DNA from: Halovenus carboxidivorans
GTDB taxonomy: Archaea; Halobacteriota; Halobacteria; Halobacteriales; Haloarculaceae
Assembly (NCBI RefSeq): GCF_009831575.1
Contig: NZ_WUUT01000003.1
Location: 308,748 to 372,747 of the forward strand
DNA length: 64,000 bases
Direction: 5' to 3'
The position numbers were made by a program, and so were the translations under genes. The notes beneath the pieces were generated by a model. The model was given only the letters and a program-made list of their open reading frames with translations, ran no database searches and was not told the origin of the DNA. Position 1 is the stretch's first letter, and each line of letters starts with the position of its first letter. Below are positions 33,452 through 42,780 of the stretch, in pieces.

Positions 33452-33582
33452 CTTGTGAGTGAGCGGACGCGAACGAACAGCGGTAAGGCCGGTATTTGGA
33501 GTAGACGAGTCACAGCCCGCGCAGCCGAGCGAAGCGAGGCGAGCAGGACTGCCTCGGCGTGGTTCAGATCCCAGCCCCACCG
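33430..33582. repeat. Direct repeat of the tRNA-Ser 3' end (att-like)
   Basis: The 22 nt GGTTCAAATCCCAGCCCCAC plus CG at 33430-33451 recur with a single A-to-G change at 33561-33582, 131 bp downstream. Duplication of a tRNA 3' end is the mark of tRNA-targeted integration (attL/attR). The 109 bp in between contains no gene but an inverted repeat GCCGAG/CTCGGC (33524-33558). It may be the scar of a lost element. Confidence 0.65.
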
Positions 33583-33624
33583 TCGCACGCGGCTTTTCGT
33601 CTGACCGTCGGATATCCGCGACGG

Positions 33625-34134
33625 CTACCTTCCGACCCGATCCCGAATGTTCGCCACCAGCGACTCGAAGTTGTTCATATCCTCGACCTCCTCGATTTCG
33701 TCGCCGACGCCGAACGATCCCGGCTCGTCGACCCGGGCACAGATTCCGCCCTTCCCGTTCGCCAGCGCCCGCAACAGCCCGTCCTGGCCGGTAACTCGCT
33801 CCAGATACCGACAGGGCGGCCGCGCTCGTGTCCCCTCAAGGCGCGCGTCACCGAGCGTGAAGCGGTGGTTCAACAGATCGTGTACGTCGCCGCCGCGGAC
33901 GACGACGTTTCGTCGGTGTTGACCGTCCAGCACGTCCAGTTCGGAGCGTTCACTGATCGCCGCCAGCGCCTCGGCCTGGACGAACGTGATCTGACAGACG
34001 TCGTACGGCGAGTAGTGGCCCCGTCCCGTGCAGTACCGATCACCGGCCAACCCGCCGTCGACGGCCCGGATCGAGTCGTGGGACTGCATCGGCTCACCGG
34101 CGCCGTCCGCGGTGTAGATCGCTTCGACACGCAT
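33625..34134 (-). CDS. MOSC-domain protein
   Basis: A 169-residue single-domain MOSC protein (molybdenum cofactor sulfurase C-terminal fold). Visible family features are the glycine-rich [18 protein letters not shown], the block [10 protein letters not shown], and the conserved cysteine in [14 protein letters not shown] proteins bind Mo cofactor or ferry sulfur; stand-alone members can detoxify N-hydroxylated bases. The partner cannot be told here, although a molybdopterin oxidoreductase lies 6 kb away. Confidence 0.87.
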   Translation of the reverse strand: MRVEAIYTADGAGEPMQSHDSIRAVDGGLAGDRYCTGRGHYSPYDVCQITFVQAEALAAISERSELDVLDGQHRRNVVVRGGDVHDLLNHRFTLGDARLEGTRARPPCRYLERVTGQDGLLRALANGKGGICARVDEPGSFGVGDEIEEVEDMNNFESLVANIRDRVGR

Positions 34135-34221
34135 ACCCGCTGTACGCGCTGCTCGCTGATGTGGGTTGGCACGTCCGGCCCTCGATGTGGGTCGGTGGCT
34201 GCTCGCTGGGTCCGTACGTAT

Positions 34222-34262
34222 CGGTATATACCGCTCAGAGCGCCCGGATACGGCTATTATAA
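34222..34262 (+). promoter_or_regulatory. Palindrome and TATA element of transducer gene
   Basis: The perfect palindrome CGGTATATACCG (34222-34233) precedes a TATA-like CTATTATAAG (34254-34262), itself inside GGCT-ATTATA-AGCC. Transcription would start near 34285, favouring the ATG at 34300. Confidence 0.5.
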
Positions 34263-34299
34263 GCCTTCATTATCGGAGGCGAAAGTTGCAGAGCCAACG

Positions 34300-36597
34300 A
34301 TGATCCCTGGTCGTGATTTTGGGTTCATGGACAGCTATCGACTACGATTTGCACTTGCACTCTCGGTGATCTTTCTGATAACGCTCGGTGGCGGCGCGGC
34401 GATCTACCTGACAGTCGACGACCAACTCACTACGGAGACAGAACAGCGACTCGTCTCGACGGCCGAGGACAAGTCCCATCAGACGGCGGTCTGGTTCGAG
34501 CGGACGGACCAACTGCTCCGGTCTTCGGTCCGCTCGTCGGCGATCAGCCGGAACGAGACCGCGTTTCGCATCTGGGACCAACTGACGAGAGTCTCAAACC
34601 GAAAGGCGATTTCGAGCACGCATCTCGTCGATCTGAACACCGGTGAGTCTGTCGTCACGGCCGGAGAAACCTCCGGAGAGGGGACCAACGGAACACTGCC
34701 ACGGGATGCCCAGTCTCGAATCAGCGGTCTGACCGCCCCGGACGGCGCCGAGGTCCGCTACTCGGAGCCACTGGTTCTCGACGGCCAACCGGCGATGCTC
34801 GCCGTCCGGGAGACCCCGGGGCCCGACGAGCGCGCGCTGGTCGCCGTCATCCAGCTCCGGCGGCTCTCGAACCAACTGTTCAGTTCGGCCTACGAGGAGA
34901 CGGCGACGACCGTAAGCGTCGTCAACGCCAGCGGGATCACGGTCCTATCGAGTGACACCGAGGAGATTCTCCAGCGCGACCAAACGTGGGACAAGGATGG
35001 CTACAGCGGGGCTGGGTTCGAGGCGAACGCGGGCGGCGGCGAGTTCGCGGTCGGTCACGCAGGCTTCGAGAGCCGCGACTGGGTCGTGACGAACCGCGTG
35101 CCCACCGCACAGGCGTTTTCCTTGCGGAGTGCCGTCCGGACCCGGCTCGCGGTCCTGTTCGCGGTGTTGCTGGTCGGGTTGGCCGGGTTCGGCCTCACGG
35201 TCGGTCGGACGACGATTCGATCCGTCCGCTCGCTCGCGGCCAGCGCCCAGCAACTCAGCGGCGGGGACCTGGAGACCGAAATCGAGAGCGACCGCTCGGA
35301 CGAGTTCGGGACGGTGTTCGAGTCACTCGAACAACTCCGACGCTCGCTCAAATCCAAGATCGAGGCCGTCGAGAACGAACGCGACCGGGCACAGGAGGCC
35401 AAGACGACCGCCGAAGAAGCCCAACGTGAGGCCGAACGCGAGCGCGAGCGCATCGAGACGATGCACGACCGTCTGGCCGAGAACGCCCGGTCCTACAGCG
35501 CCGTCATGGCCAGTGCCGCCGAGGGTGATCTCACCCAGCGGATGGACCCCGACAGCCAGAACCCGGCGATGGCCGAGATAGCCGAGTCGTTCAACGAGAT
35601 GATGACGGATCTCGAAGCGACGTTCGGCGAGATCCAGCGGTTCGCGGACGCCGTCGACGCGTCGAGTGCGGAGGCGGCGTCCGGAGCCGAGGAGATCCGC
35701 CTGACCAGCGAGACCGTGGGTTCGTCGATCCAGCGGATCGCGACGCAGGCGGACGACCAGCGTGACTCACTCGAAACGCTCTCGACGGAGATGAGCCACC
35801 ACGCCGACGCGACGAGCGAGGCCGCCGCCACCGCCGAGACGGTTGCGGAACTCTCGGCGGACGCCGCAACGACCGCCGAAAACGGGGAACGAACCGCGCG
35901 GCAGTCGACGACGGAGATGGAACAGGTCCAGGACTCCATGGCGGCCGCCGTCGAGAACGTCCAGCGACTCGCCGACCGGATGGACGAGATCGACGAGATC
36001 GTCGCGCTGATCCGGGAGATCGCGAGCGAGACGAACATGCTCGCGCTGAACGCCAACATCGAGGCGGCCCGCCCCGACGCCGACGGCGACGGGTTCGCGG
36101 TCGTCGCCGACGAGGTCAAACAACTGGCCGAGAAGACTCACTCCTCGGCGACGGACGTCGCGGAGTTGATCGAGGAGGTCCAGCAGACGACCGACGAGAC
36201 CGTCGCGGAGATCAGGACCGCGGACGACCGCGTCGAGCGGACAACCGCGGCCGTCGACGAGACTGTCGAGGCGTTTGCGAGCGTCCTCGAAGCGATCGAG
36301 CGGACCGACGACAGAGTCCGGGAGATCGACGATCTCATGGCCTCGCAGGCGTCTCGAAGCGAGGAGATCGACGAGATCGTCGCACGGATCGAACAGCAGA
36401 GCCGATCGACAGCCAGCGACGCAGACGAGGTCTCGGCCGCCGCTCAGGAGCAGACTGCCGCGGTCTCGCAGGTCGACGCCAGTATCGACACGCTCCGGTC
36501 CCGTGCGGAACGACTCCAGCAGACGCTCGAAACCTTCGAAACCAGGGCCGAACCGGATCCCTCACCCCAGTCGGCGCCCCCGCTGTCCCCCGACTGA
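34300..36597 (+). CDS. Methyl-accepting chemotaxis transducer (Htr-type)
   Basis: A 765-residue membrane receptor. TM1 is at ~14-36, followed by a ~240-residue extracellular domain with Cache-like character, TM2 at ~281-303 ([17 protein letters not shown]), HAMP to ~355 and a long cytoplasmic coiled coil. The signalling hairpin contains [16 protein letters not shown] near 575-592, a slightly divergent form of the usual motif. Start 34300 fits the TATA element; 34327 is an alternative. Glu/Gln-rich heptads flank the hairpin as likely methylation sites. Ligand unknown. Confidence 0.88.
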   Translation: MIPGRDFGFMDSYRLRFALALSVIFLITLGGGAAIYLTVDDQLTTETEQRLVSTAEDKSHQTAVWFERTDQLLRSSVRSSAISRNETAFRIWDQLTRVSNRKAISSTHLVDLNTGESVVTAGETSGEGTNGTLPRDAQSRISGLTAPDGAEVRYSEPLVLDGQPAMLAVRETPGPDERALVAVIQLRRLSNQLFSSAYEETATTVSVVNASGITVLSSDTEEILQRDQTWDKDGYSGAGFEANAGGGEFAVGHAGFESRDWVVTNRVPTAQAFSLRSAVRTRLAVLFAVLLVGLAGFGLTVGRTTIRSVRSLAASAQQLSGGDLETEIESDRSDEFGTVFESLEQLRRSLKSKIEAVENERDRAQEAKTTAEEAQREAERERERIETMHDRLAENARSYSAVMASAAEGDLTQRMDPDSQNPAMAEIAESFNEMMTDLEATFGEIQRFADAVDASSAEAASGAEEIRLTSETVGSSIQRIATQADDQRDSLETLSTEMSHHADATSEAAATAETVAELSADAATTAENGERTARQSTTEMEQVQDSMAAAVENVQRLADRMDEIDEIVALIREIASETNMLALNANIEAARPDADGDGFAVVADEVKQLAEKTHSSATDVAELIEEVQQTTDETVAEIRTADDRVERTTAAVDETVEAFASVLEAIERTDDRVREIDDLMASQASRSEEIDEIVARIEQQSRSTASDADEVSAAAQEQTAAVSQVDASIDTLRSRAERLQQTLETFETRAEPDPSPQSAPPLSPD

Positions 36598-36750
36598 CCT
36601 CGCCCGTGGCCGCGCCCGGGCCGCCCCCATCCCCCGGTCCGTATATCGTACACGGCTTTTAAAAATGTGGCCAAACAACACCGACACAATTAGCCTGCCT
36701 GCGGTTACATCGTATGGTTTTATTTCTCCGGGCTTGTGACACCGTGGTGT

Positions 36751-37722
36751 ATGAGAGCAGTTCAGGTCACGGAGTTCGGTGATAGAGACGTGCTCGAAGT
36801 CAACGAGGTCGAGACGCCGGAGCCCGGCGAGGGCGAGGTCCGGATCGAGGTCAAGGCGGCGGGTATCAACTTCGCGGACATCATGCAGCGACGGGGCCAC
36901 TACCAGGGCGGTCCGGAGCCGCCGTACACCCCCGGACTCGAAGTCGCGGGCGTCGTCGACGCGGTCGGTGAGGGCGTCGGCCGCGAGGTCGGTGACGAGG
37001 TCGTGACGATGGTCGACGGCGCTGGCGGCTACGCCGAGTACGCAATCGCCGACGCGATGGGGCTGTTCGACATTCCGGAGGGATTGAGCTTCGAGGCTGC
37101 CGCCGGATTCCCGGTGCAGTATCTCACCGCGCAGAACTGTCTCCACGAGTGGGGTGGGCTCGAAGCGGGTGAGTCGGTGCTCATTCACGCCGCTGCCGGC
37201 GGCGTCGGAACCGCCGCCGTCCAGATCGCTCGGGAGGCCGGCGCGGAGATCTTCGGCACGGCCTCGACCCAGGAGAAACTCGACAAGGCGGCCGCCCTCG
37301 GCGCCGATTACACGATCAACTACGAGGAGGAGGACTTCGTCGAGGTCGTCAGGGAGAACACCGACTACGGCGTCGATCTCGTCCTCGACGGCGTCGGCGG
37401 AGAGACGACACAGCGCTCGCTCGACGCGCTCAAGGAGTTCGGCCGGATGGTCGTCTACGGAGCGGCCAGCGGCACCCCCGGGCGGCCCTCGACCGACGAC
37501 ATCCTCTTCGGCAACCAGAAAGTGATCGGCTACCACCTGGGCCGCGGCCTCCAGCGCAAGCCGATGAAGGTGCTCGCGTCGGTCGACGACCTATCGCAGA
37601 TGCTCGCAGAGGGGAAACTCGAAGTCCAGTTCGACCGCGCGTTCGATCTCGAAGACGTCGCCGACGCTCACGAGTACGTCGAGAGTCGCCAGTCGATGGG
37701 AAAAGTCGTCATCACGCCCTGA
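36751..37722 (+). CDS. Zinc-independent NADPH:quinone oxidoreductase (MDR family)
   Basis: A 323-residue medium-chain dehydrogenase/reductase of the quinone oxidoreductase branch. The substrate-side motif GINFADIMQRRG and the NADPH motif HAAAGGVGTAAVQIA are visible, and the zinc-binding cysteines of alcohol dehydrogenases are absent. The ATG at 36751 has a TATA-like TTTTATT ~30 nt upstream, in line with a leaderless start. It may reduce quinones or enones; physiological substrate unknown. Confidence 0.87.
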   Translation: MRAVQVTEFGDRDVLEVNEVETPEPGEGEVRIEVKAAGINFADIMQRRGHYQGGPEPPYTPGLEVAGVVDAVGEGVGREVGDEVVTMVDGAGGYAEYAIADAMGLFDIPEGLSFEAAAGFPVQYLTAQNCLHEWGGLEAGESVLIHAAAGGVGTAAVQIAREAGAEIFGTASTQEKLDKAAALGADYTINYEEEDFVEVVRENTDYGVDLVLDGVGGETTQRSLDALKEFGRMVVYGAASGTPGRPSTDDILFGNQKVIGYHLGRGLQRKPMKVLASVDDLSQMLAEGKLEVQFDRAFDLEDVADAHEYVESRQSMGKVVITP

Positions 37723-37740
37723 CAGCCGCTTTTCGCGGGC

Positions 37741-38931
37741 TCACTCGGCGTCGCCGTCGAGGCGTCGTGAGAGGAGATAGCCCGCACCGCCGATGGTCGA
37801 CAGCGCGGTCGCCACCCCGAAGCCCGGACCGGAGCCGTCGGAACTCTCCGAACCGTCGGTGTCGTTCGATGCCGAGTTATTCCCGTCCATTCCATCGCTG
37901 TCGGTGCTGTTTTCGCTGTCAGAGCCATCCTCGCCGTCGGAGCCGTCCTGACTGCTGTTCGGATCGAAGCCGACAGCGCCTCTGTCGTAGCTGGCGGTGA
38001 CCCGGACGGTCCGCCCGTCTCGGGTGATCTCCGAGCGGAGTTCGTCGGTCACCATCTGGCTAATCCGGTCCGTGTCGATGCTCCCCTCGTCGGGGTAGCG
38101 GATGACGGTCGTCCCGTCGAACTCCGTCGCGTCGAGGTCGTATCTGAGCGTTCCGATGTAGCCCGACGCCCCCTCGATCGGTGAGTGATCGAGTTGCTCG
38201 GTGTATGCCCCGGTGTTGAGCGTCCCGTCGCTGGAGTGTCGGAGTATCACCTGCCCGGTGTGATCGACCGCCGTGAGGAGGTCCCGTAGCTGTGTCGAAC
38301 TCTCGTATCGCGGTGAGCGGCTGCCGTCGCCGGTGTTTCTGATCGCCACGACCTGCTCGGTGCTCTGGGTGTCCCCTTGAAGCAGATAGCCGTCTCCCCA
38401 GGCGATCACGGCGGTGTTCGGATACTCGTAGACGCCGTCGTACTGCGTCTCGGTCGCGTCGCTGTCCTCGACGGCCTGTGCGATTGCGTCGGTGTCGAAC
38501 GACCCGGTGTACACCGAGGTACGCCCGATGAGCGTGTGCCGCTCCGCCGGAACACCGGTGGGCTCGGCGTTCGTCGGATCACTCATAGAGGCGAGCGGGC
38601 CGAGCACCGGCTCTGCGAGACTCGTCACCCCAAGCGCCTGCCAGAGATTGAGCATGCTGGCCGTGTACACGAACGGTTCGAACTGCAGCGGCGGGTTCGT
38701 ACTCGCGCTCACTTCGCCGAACTGTTCGACCTGTTCCGTGACGGTGTACGTCCCGATATCTATCTCCCCCGCGTTGTTCAACACGCTGTCCCCGTCCGGA
38801 ATCCACTCCGCGTAGCCGGGAATCTCTCCTGTCTGTTGTGCGGCGCCGCGCTGCTGAGCGAGACCAGCCCCCATCACGCCGACTGCGACGGCGGACGAAC
38901 GGAGAAACTGGCGACGGCTCTGATCGTTCAT
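37741..38931 (-). CDS. Tat-exported surface protein with PGF-CTERM anchor
   Basis: A 396-residue secreted protein. The N-terminus has a twin-arginine signal (SRRQFLRSSAVAVGVMG), and the C-terminus has a Ser/Asp/Gly-rich stalk followed by GPGFGVATALSTIGGAGYLL and a short charged tail, the PGF-CTERM archaeosortase signal. The mature domain (~35-330) has no recognised fold. It has beta-rich repeats and a conserved-looking YDGVYEYPNTAVIAWGDGYL. The ATG at 38931 is the one fitting the Tat signal. Cell-surface anchored, function unknown. Confidence 0.8.
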   Translation of the reverse strand: MNDQSRRQFLRSSAVAVGVMGAGLAQQRGAAQQTGEIPGYAEWIPDGDSVLNNAGEIDIGTYTVTEQVEQFGEVSASTNPPLQFEPFVYTASMLNLWQALGVTSLAEPVLGPLASMSDPTNAEPTGVPAERHTLIGRTSVYTGSFDTDAIAQAVEDSDATETQYDGVYEYPNTAVIAWGDGYLLQGDTQSTEQVVAIRNTGDGSRSPRYESSTQLRDLLTAVDHTGQVILRHSSDGTLNTGAYTEQLDHSPIEGASGYIGTLRYDLDATEFDGTTVIRYPDEGSIDTDRISQMVTDELRSEITRDGRTVRVTASYDRGAVGFDPNSSQDGSDGEDGSDSENSTDSDGMDGNNSASNDTDGSESSDGSGPGFGVATALSTIGGAGYLLSRRLDGDAE

Positions 38932-38959
38932 CTTCCCAGTCCATACCCCGTCACCGGTT

Positions 38960-39580
38960 TTAATCACTTCGGTATTTCGAGGATCCGAACAGTCCGGCGA
39001 GATACCAGCCGAGAACGCCTAATACCGTCCAGAGCAACGAAAGCACGAACACCACCTCGGTGCCGAATGCCCGGCCGACGACCGCCGGACCGACGAACGC
39101 CGCACCGATCATTACGCTATCGATCCCGGGCTGGCGCCAGCCATCTGCTCGCAACCGGCTGTAGGCCGCCGTTACAACTCCCGCGAGCGCCCCGCCCGCG
39201 AGACTCAACTGCACCGGCCAGCCGACGCCGGCGAGGCTGATCGTGACTGTCACCGCGCCGGCGACCCAGAGCAATCCCCCGACAGCCACTCCCCGTTCGG
39301 CTTGAGCACGGCCTCGGCCCGCGGCAAGCCAGCCGAGATACCAGAGCCACCCGCCGGTCGTCCCGAGGACGAAGCCGAGCCGAGAGAGGGGGTCCGTCCG
39401 GACGATTGCTACCTGCCCGACGACGCCGACGGCACCGAGCAGACAGAAGGCCACGACTGTCCCGCGTTGCCGGTATCGCCACGCGACCAGTGCCGCCGCG
39501 ACAGTCACGACGCTCGCGGCGACCAGTACCACGACGAATCCCGGCCCGGGACGACTCGTCGACGCGAGACCCGCGATCAT
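38960..39580 (-). CDS. Membrane protein, unknown function
   Basis: A 206-residue polytopic membrane protein with about six hydrophobic segments, for example VVVLVAASVVTVAAALVAW and GVAVGGLLWVAGAVTVTIS. It is on the same strand as the PGF-CTERM gene, 28 nt upstream, so may be co-transcribed with it. No family recognised. Confidence 0.65.
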   Translation of the reverse strand: MIAGLASTSRPGPGFVVVLVAASVVTVAAALVAWRYRQRGTVVAFCLLGAVGVVGQVAIVRTDPLSRLGFVLGTTGGWLWYLGWLAAGRGRAQAERGVAVGGLLWVAGAVTVTISLAGVGWPVQLSLAGGALAGVVTAAYSRLRADGWRQPGIDSVMIGAAFVGPAVVGRAFGTEVVFVLSLLWTVLGVLGWYLAGLFGSSKYRSD

Positions 39581-39903
39581 ACGCGCCGTTTCGTCTGTAG
39601 CTCCCTCAAGCTACGGTCCCTCGGCGGGAGCGAACCGTTCGTTCGGTGAACTACGACAGACGATGGCCTCGCCCCGGTTGTCCCACCCGTGCTCGGGCCG
39701 TCCGCCCCGGCACCGGTGAAGTAGGCGACGGAGAGGACGGCGAGCCCCCCTGAGACGGACTCCAGTCCACCCTACTCATAACTGATCTGACTCGCCTCTC
39801 CGGTACGTTTCTTATTGCTCGGGATTTTCACTGTCTCGCTCCTTTCGCTCCGCTCAGGATGGGCCACGGAACTGTTAATCCGTGGGATACCTTACAGAAA
39901 CCA
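39581..39903. other. 323-nt intergenic region without a clear gene
   Basis: Divergent region between the membrane protein (minus) and the molybdopterin oxidoreductase (plus). It has AT-richer patches near 39808-39822 (TTTCTTATTG) and 39870-39878 (CTGTTAATC), the latter at the right distance for a leaderless ATG at 39904. An in-frame ATG at 39859 would add 15 residues. No RNA or repeat element is recognised. Confidence 0.4.
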
Positions 39904-40986
39904 ATGAGCGGGTCCACGCCGCGTCGTCTGCTGGCCGCGCTCCGGCCGCCGCCGCGTGCGGTCGACTGGTCGATCTTCGCCGCGGTCGTCCTCGCGGCCG
40001 GTTCCGGCGTGCTCTCCTTTCTCGGCGTTCGGCCGGCGTGGGTGCCGGTCTTCTGGTTTCACCGGGCCGTCGGACTCGCGCTGACCGTCCTGCTCGGGTT
40101 CAAACTCGCCCGCGTCCGGTATCGCCTCACCGACCGCCGCCAGTGGCGGCCCTCGACGGCGCTGTCGGTGGTGACGGCGCTGACTGCCATCGCCACCATC
40201 GCGACGGGGGTTCTCTGGGTGTTCGGTTTCGTTCCGGAGATTCCGTACTTCCAGTTCCTGTCGGTCCACGTCGGGCTCGGGCTGCTGTTGGTCGTGCTGA
40301 TGGTGGCACACCAGCGAACCCGGTTCCGGCCACCCAGACGTGTCGACTTCCAGCGGCGGCGAACGACTATGCAGTACTCCGTCCTGTTGATTGCGGGCGC
40401 ACTCTCCTACCGCGGCCAGCAGGCTCTCAACGCCGCGTTCGACACGCCCGGCGACGAACGCCGGCTCACCGGGTCACGGCGACGAGACGGCGACGGCAAC
40501 GCCAGTTTTCCGGTTACCTCCTGGGTCGCTGACAGTCCGGACCCGGTCGATATCGACGCCTATCGCCTCTCGGTCGAGGGTGCCGTCGACGCGTCCGTCT
40601 CGCTGTCGTACGACCAACTCGACCCGACCAGTTCCGCAGAGGTGTTGCTGGACTGTACGAGCGGCTGGTACACCGAACAGGAGTGGGAGGGGGTCGCCGT
40701 CGGTGATCTGCTCGATCTGGTCGATCCCGACGACGCGGCGACACACGTCCGGTTCGTCTCGGTCACGGGCTACCGCTGGAGTCTCCCCATCGAGGAGGCC
40801 CGGGAGGCGATGCTCGCGACACACGTCGGCGGAGAACGGCTCAGCCACGGCCACGGTCGTCCGCTGCGACTCGTCGCGCCCGGCCGTCGCGGGTTCCAGT
40901 GGGTGAAGTGGGTCGAGCGCGTCGAGGTGCGAAAACGGGGCGATCCGGCGCAGTGGCTCGCGACGTTGATCAGCGGCTTCGACTAG
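39904..40986 (+). CDS. Cytochrome b-like membrane domain fused to sulfite-oxidase-type molybdopterin domain
   Basis: A 360-residue fusion. Residues ~20-175 contain about five membrane helices with histidines in WFHRAVGLAL, SVHVGLGLLL and MVAHQRTR that could ligate b-type haem. Residues ~190-345 form an oxidoreductase molybdopterin-binding domain with the Mo-coordinating cysteine in LLDCTSGWYTEQ and the GYRWSLPIEEA block. It lacks an export signal, so the orientation of the Mo domain is uncertain. Its stop overlaps the pgk stop in CTAG (40983-40986). Confidence 0.8.
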   Translation: MSGSTPRRLLAALRPPPRAVDWSIFAAVVLAAGSGVLSFLGVRPAWVPVFWFHRAVGLALTVLLGFKLARVRYRLTDRRQWRPSTALSVVTALTAIATIATGVLWVFGFVPEIPYFQFLSVHVGLGLLLVVLMVAHQRTRFRPPRRVDFQRRRTTMQYSVLLIAGALSYRGQQALNAAFDTPGDERRLTGSRRRDGDGNASFPVTSWVADSPDPVDIDAYRLSVEGAVDASVSLSYDQLDPTSSAEVLLDCTSGWYTEQEWEGVAVGDLLDLVDPDDAATHVRFVSVTGYRWSLPIEEAREAMLATHVGGERLSHGHGRPLRLVAPGRRGFQWVKWVERVEVRKRGDPAQWLATLISGFD

Positions 40987-42206
40987 TGTGTCGCCTCGAC
41001 ACTGCCTTTGAGCACTTCGACGCCCGGCAGGGATCTGCCGGTCAGCGCGTTGATGTACGCGCCCCCGGCGATAGAGACGTGTGAGAAATCGGCCTCGTCC
41101 ATGCCGTACATCTCGATGGCACGGGAGGTGTCGCCGCCGCCGACGACCGAGAAGCAGTCACTTCGACCGATGGCCTCCAGAACGCGGGCGGTGCCGTTGC
41201 TGAACCGCTCGTCCTCGAACATCCCGAGCGCGCCCTTGACGAAGACAGCCTCCGAGTGGGCCGCGATGTCGGAAAACTGCTCGACCGTGTCGCTGCCGAC
41301 GTCCAGGTAGTCGTGGTCTTTGTTCTTGACATCCGCGACGGTCACCTCGCTGCGCTCGTCGTTCTCGTCGGCGAAGGCGAGATCGGAGGGGTAGACGAGT
41401 TCGCTGGGGTGGCTCTCGATCAACTCTCGGATCCGGTCCTTGTTGGCACGCCACTGGCTCTCGTAGAGATCTGACTCGTCGATATCCCGGCCCACGTCGT
41501 AGCCGACGGCCCGCAGGAACAGTTCGCCGACGATCCCCCCGAGCAGGAAGTTGTCGACCCGGTCCTGCAGGGAGGTCATCACGTCGATGACGTCGGTCGC
41601 TTTCTTCCCCCCGGCGACCATCGTCACCTCGCCGTCGAACTCGCGGTTGGCGATTGCGCTGTTGGCCTCGTACTCGGAGACCATCACCCGGCCGGCGTAG
41701 GCTTCCATCTCCAGCGGTAGTCCGACAATCGAGGCGTGTTTGCGGTGTGCCGTCGAGTACGCGTCTCCGACGTAGGCGTCGAACTCCGGAGCCAGCGTCT
41801 GGACGAGGTCGCTTTTGGCGTGTTCCTCCGGTTCCCGTTCCGGCAGTTCGTCGTCTGTCATCCGCACGTTTTCGAGCATGATCGCCTCACCGGCCTCGAG
41901 GTCGTCGATTGCGGTCAGTGCCGTCTCTCCGTAGGTGTCGGGGACGTACTCGATCTCCCGACCGACGTGTTCCGAGAGAATCTCCGCGTGCTGTTCGAGC
42001 GTGACGAACGTGTCCCGACCGGGACGGCCCTGGTGCGCCAGCAGCGCGACACGGTGGCCGTCGTCCAGCAGTTCCCGCACCGTCCGGGCGTGTCTCGAAA
42101 ACCGTCGGTTGTCCTCCACGACGCCGACCGACACGGGCGAGTTCAGATCCAGGCGTGCGAGCACGGTCTGGCCATCGGCGAGGTCGTCCAGTGTCCGGTA
42201 GCTCAT
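40983..42206 (-). CDS. pgk: Phosphoglycerate kinase
   Basis: Interconverts 1,3-bisphosphoglycerate and 3-phosphoglycerate, producing ATP in the lower glycolytic branch. The 407 residues show the N-terminal RLDLNSP, LAHQGRPGR, the AGGKKATDV block and the nucleotide motif VVGGGDTSRAIE. Second ATG (42206) is used; ATG at 42209 is equivalent and 42224 is a non-ATG option. It is convergent with the molybdopterin gene and divergent from the DUF5790-like gene. Confidence 0.95.
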   Translation of the reverse strand: MSYRTLDDLADGQTVLARLDLNSPVSVGVVEDNRRFSRHARTVRELLDDGHRVALLAHQGRPGRDTFVTLEQHAEILSEHVGREIEYVPDTYGETALTAIDDLEAGEAIMLENVRMTDDELPEREPEEHAKSDLVQTLAPEFDAYVGDAYSTAHRKHASIVGLPLEMEAYAGRVMVSEYEANSAIANREFDGEVTMVAGGKKATDVIDVMTSLQDRVDNFLLGGIVGELFLRAVGYDVGRDIDESDLYESQWRANKDRIRELIESHPSELVYPSDLAFADENDERSEVTVADVKNKDHDYLDVGSDTVEQFSDIAAHSEAVFVKGALGMFEDERFSNGTARVLEAIGRSDCFSVVGGGDTSRAIEMYGMDEADFSHVSIAGGAYINALTGRSLPGVEVLKGSVEATH

Positions 42207-42273
42207 CATTTGTGTAGTCGGCAACCTCCTACTAGTACTCCGCGATGTTTCCCGCGAAAATCTACGGATCTAG

Positions 42274-42289
42274 TACTCGAAAGCGAGTA
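42274..42289. promoter_or_regulatory. Palindrome between pgk and DUF5790-like gene
   Basis: TACTCG-AAAG-CGAGTA, perfect 6-bp arms, in the divergent region ~68 nt from the pgk start and ~66 nt from the other start. Possible operator; position only. Confidence 0.35.
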
Positions 42290-42354
42290 AACGCGGCGAT
42301 TTCACTTTCACTTTCAGGCGTCTTTTTAATGCCGACCGGCGAGAACTAGTCAGT

Positions 42355-42780
42355 ATGTCACAATCAACGCTGGACGACGAGGAGCTATTCACCGAGGCGG
42401 CCTCCGAGATGCGCGACGACGTCGAGGAGTCGCTCGCCGCGGCGCGGGCGGAACTGCCCGACGCGGCAGATATCTGGGACGTCGAGGCCGACAACACTCT
42501 CGGGGTGTTGAACAGCCTGCGCACGGCGCTGGAGTTGGGGGAAGCCAAGGATAACCTTCGGGACGCGAAGAAGTGGTACACGATGGGGACTGAAGCCGAC
42601 GCGTTCGACGATGCGGAGGATCTCGCGGAGGAGATTGCGGCCGTCGAGGACCTGCTGGCGGACATCGAGACTGCGAGCGAACAGGTCGGGGAACTCGCGA
42701 GCACGATCCCGCAGCTCAAATCCGCCCTCGAAGAGACCGAGGCAGACCCCGAGGCCGACGCCGAGGCCGCCGAGGCCTAA
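42355..42780 (+). CDS. Conserved haloarchaeal acidic protein (probably DUF5790)
   Basis: A 141-residue, highly acidic, mostly helical soluble protein beginning MSQSTLDDEELFTEAASEM, which I associate with the haloarchaeal family DUF5790 from memory. A central block (ADIWDVEADNTLGVLNSL, KKWYTMGTEADAF) looks conserved and the C-terminus is Glu/Ala low complexity. Function unknown. The stop overlaps the creatininase-family stop by 4 nt on the opposite strand. Confidence 0.75.
   Translation: MSQSTLDDEELFTEAASEMRDDVEESLAAARAELPDAADIWDVEADNTLGVLNSLRTALELGEAKDNLRDAKKWYTMGTEADAFDDAEDLAEEIAAVEDLLADIETASEQVGELASTIPQLKSALEETEADPEADAEAAEA

Noticed and set aside
33482-33561. Possible further tRNA or small RNA gene downstream of tRNA-Ser
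   Set aside because: Only the 3' 22 nt of the tRNA are repeated; no acceptor, D or anticodon arms can be built.
33559-34299. N-terminal extension of the transducer through the MOSC gene and promoter
   Set aside because: Runs antisense through the MOSC gene and through a TATA element; the membrane helix and promoter fit a start at 34300.
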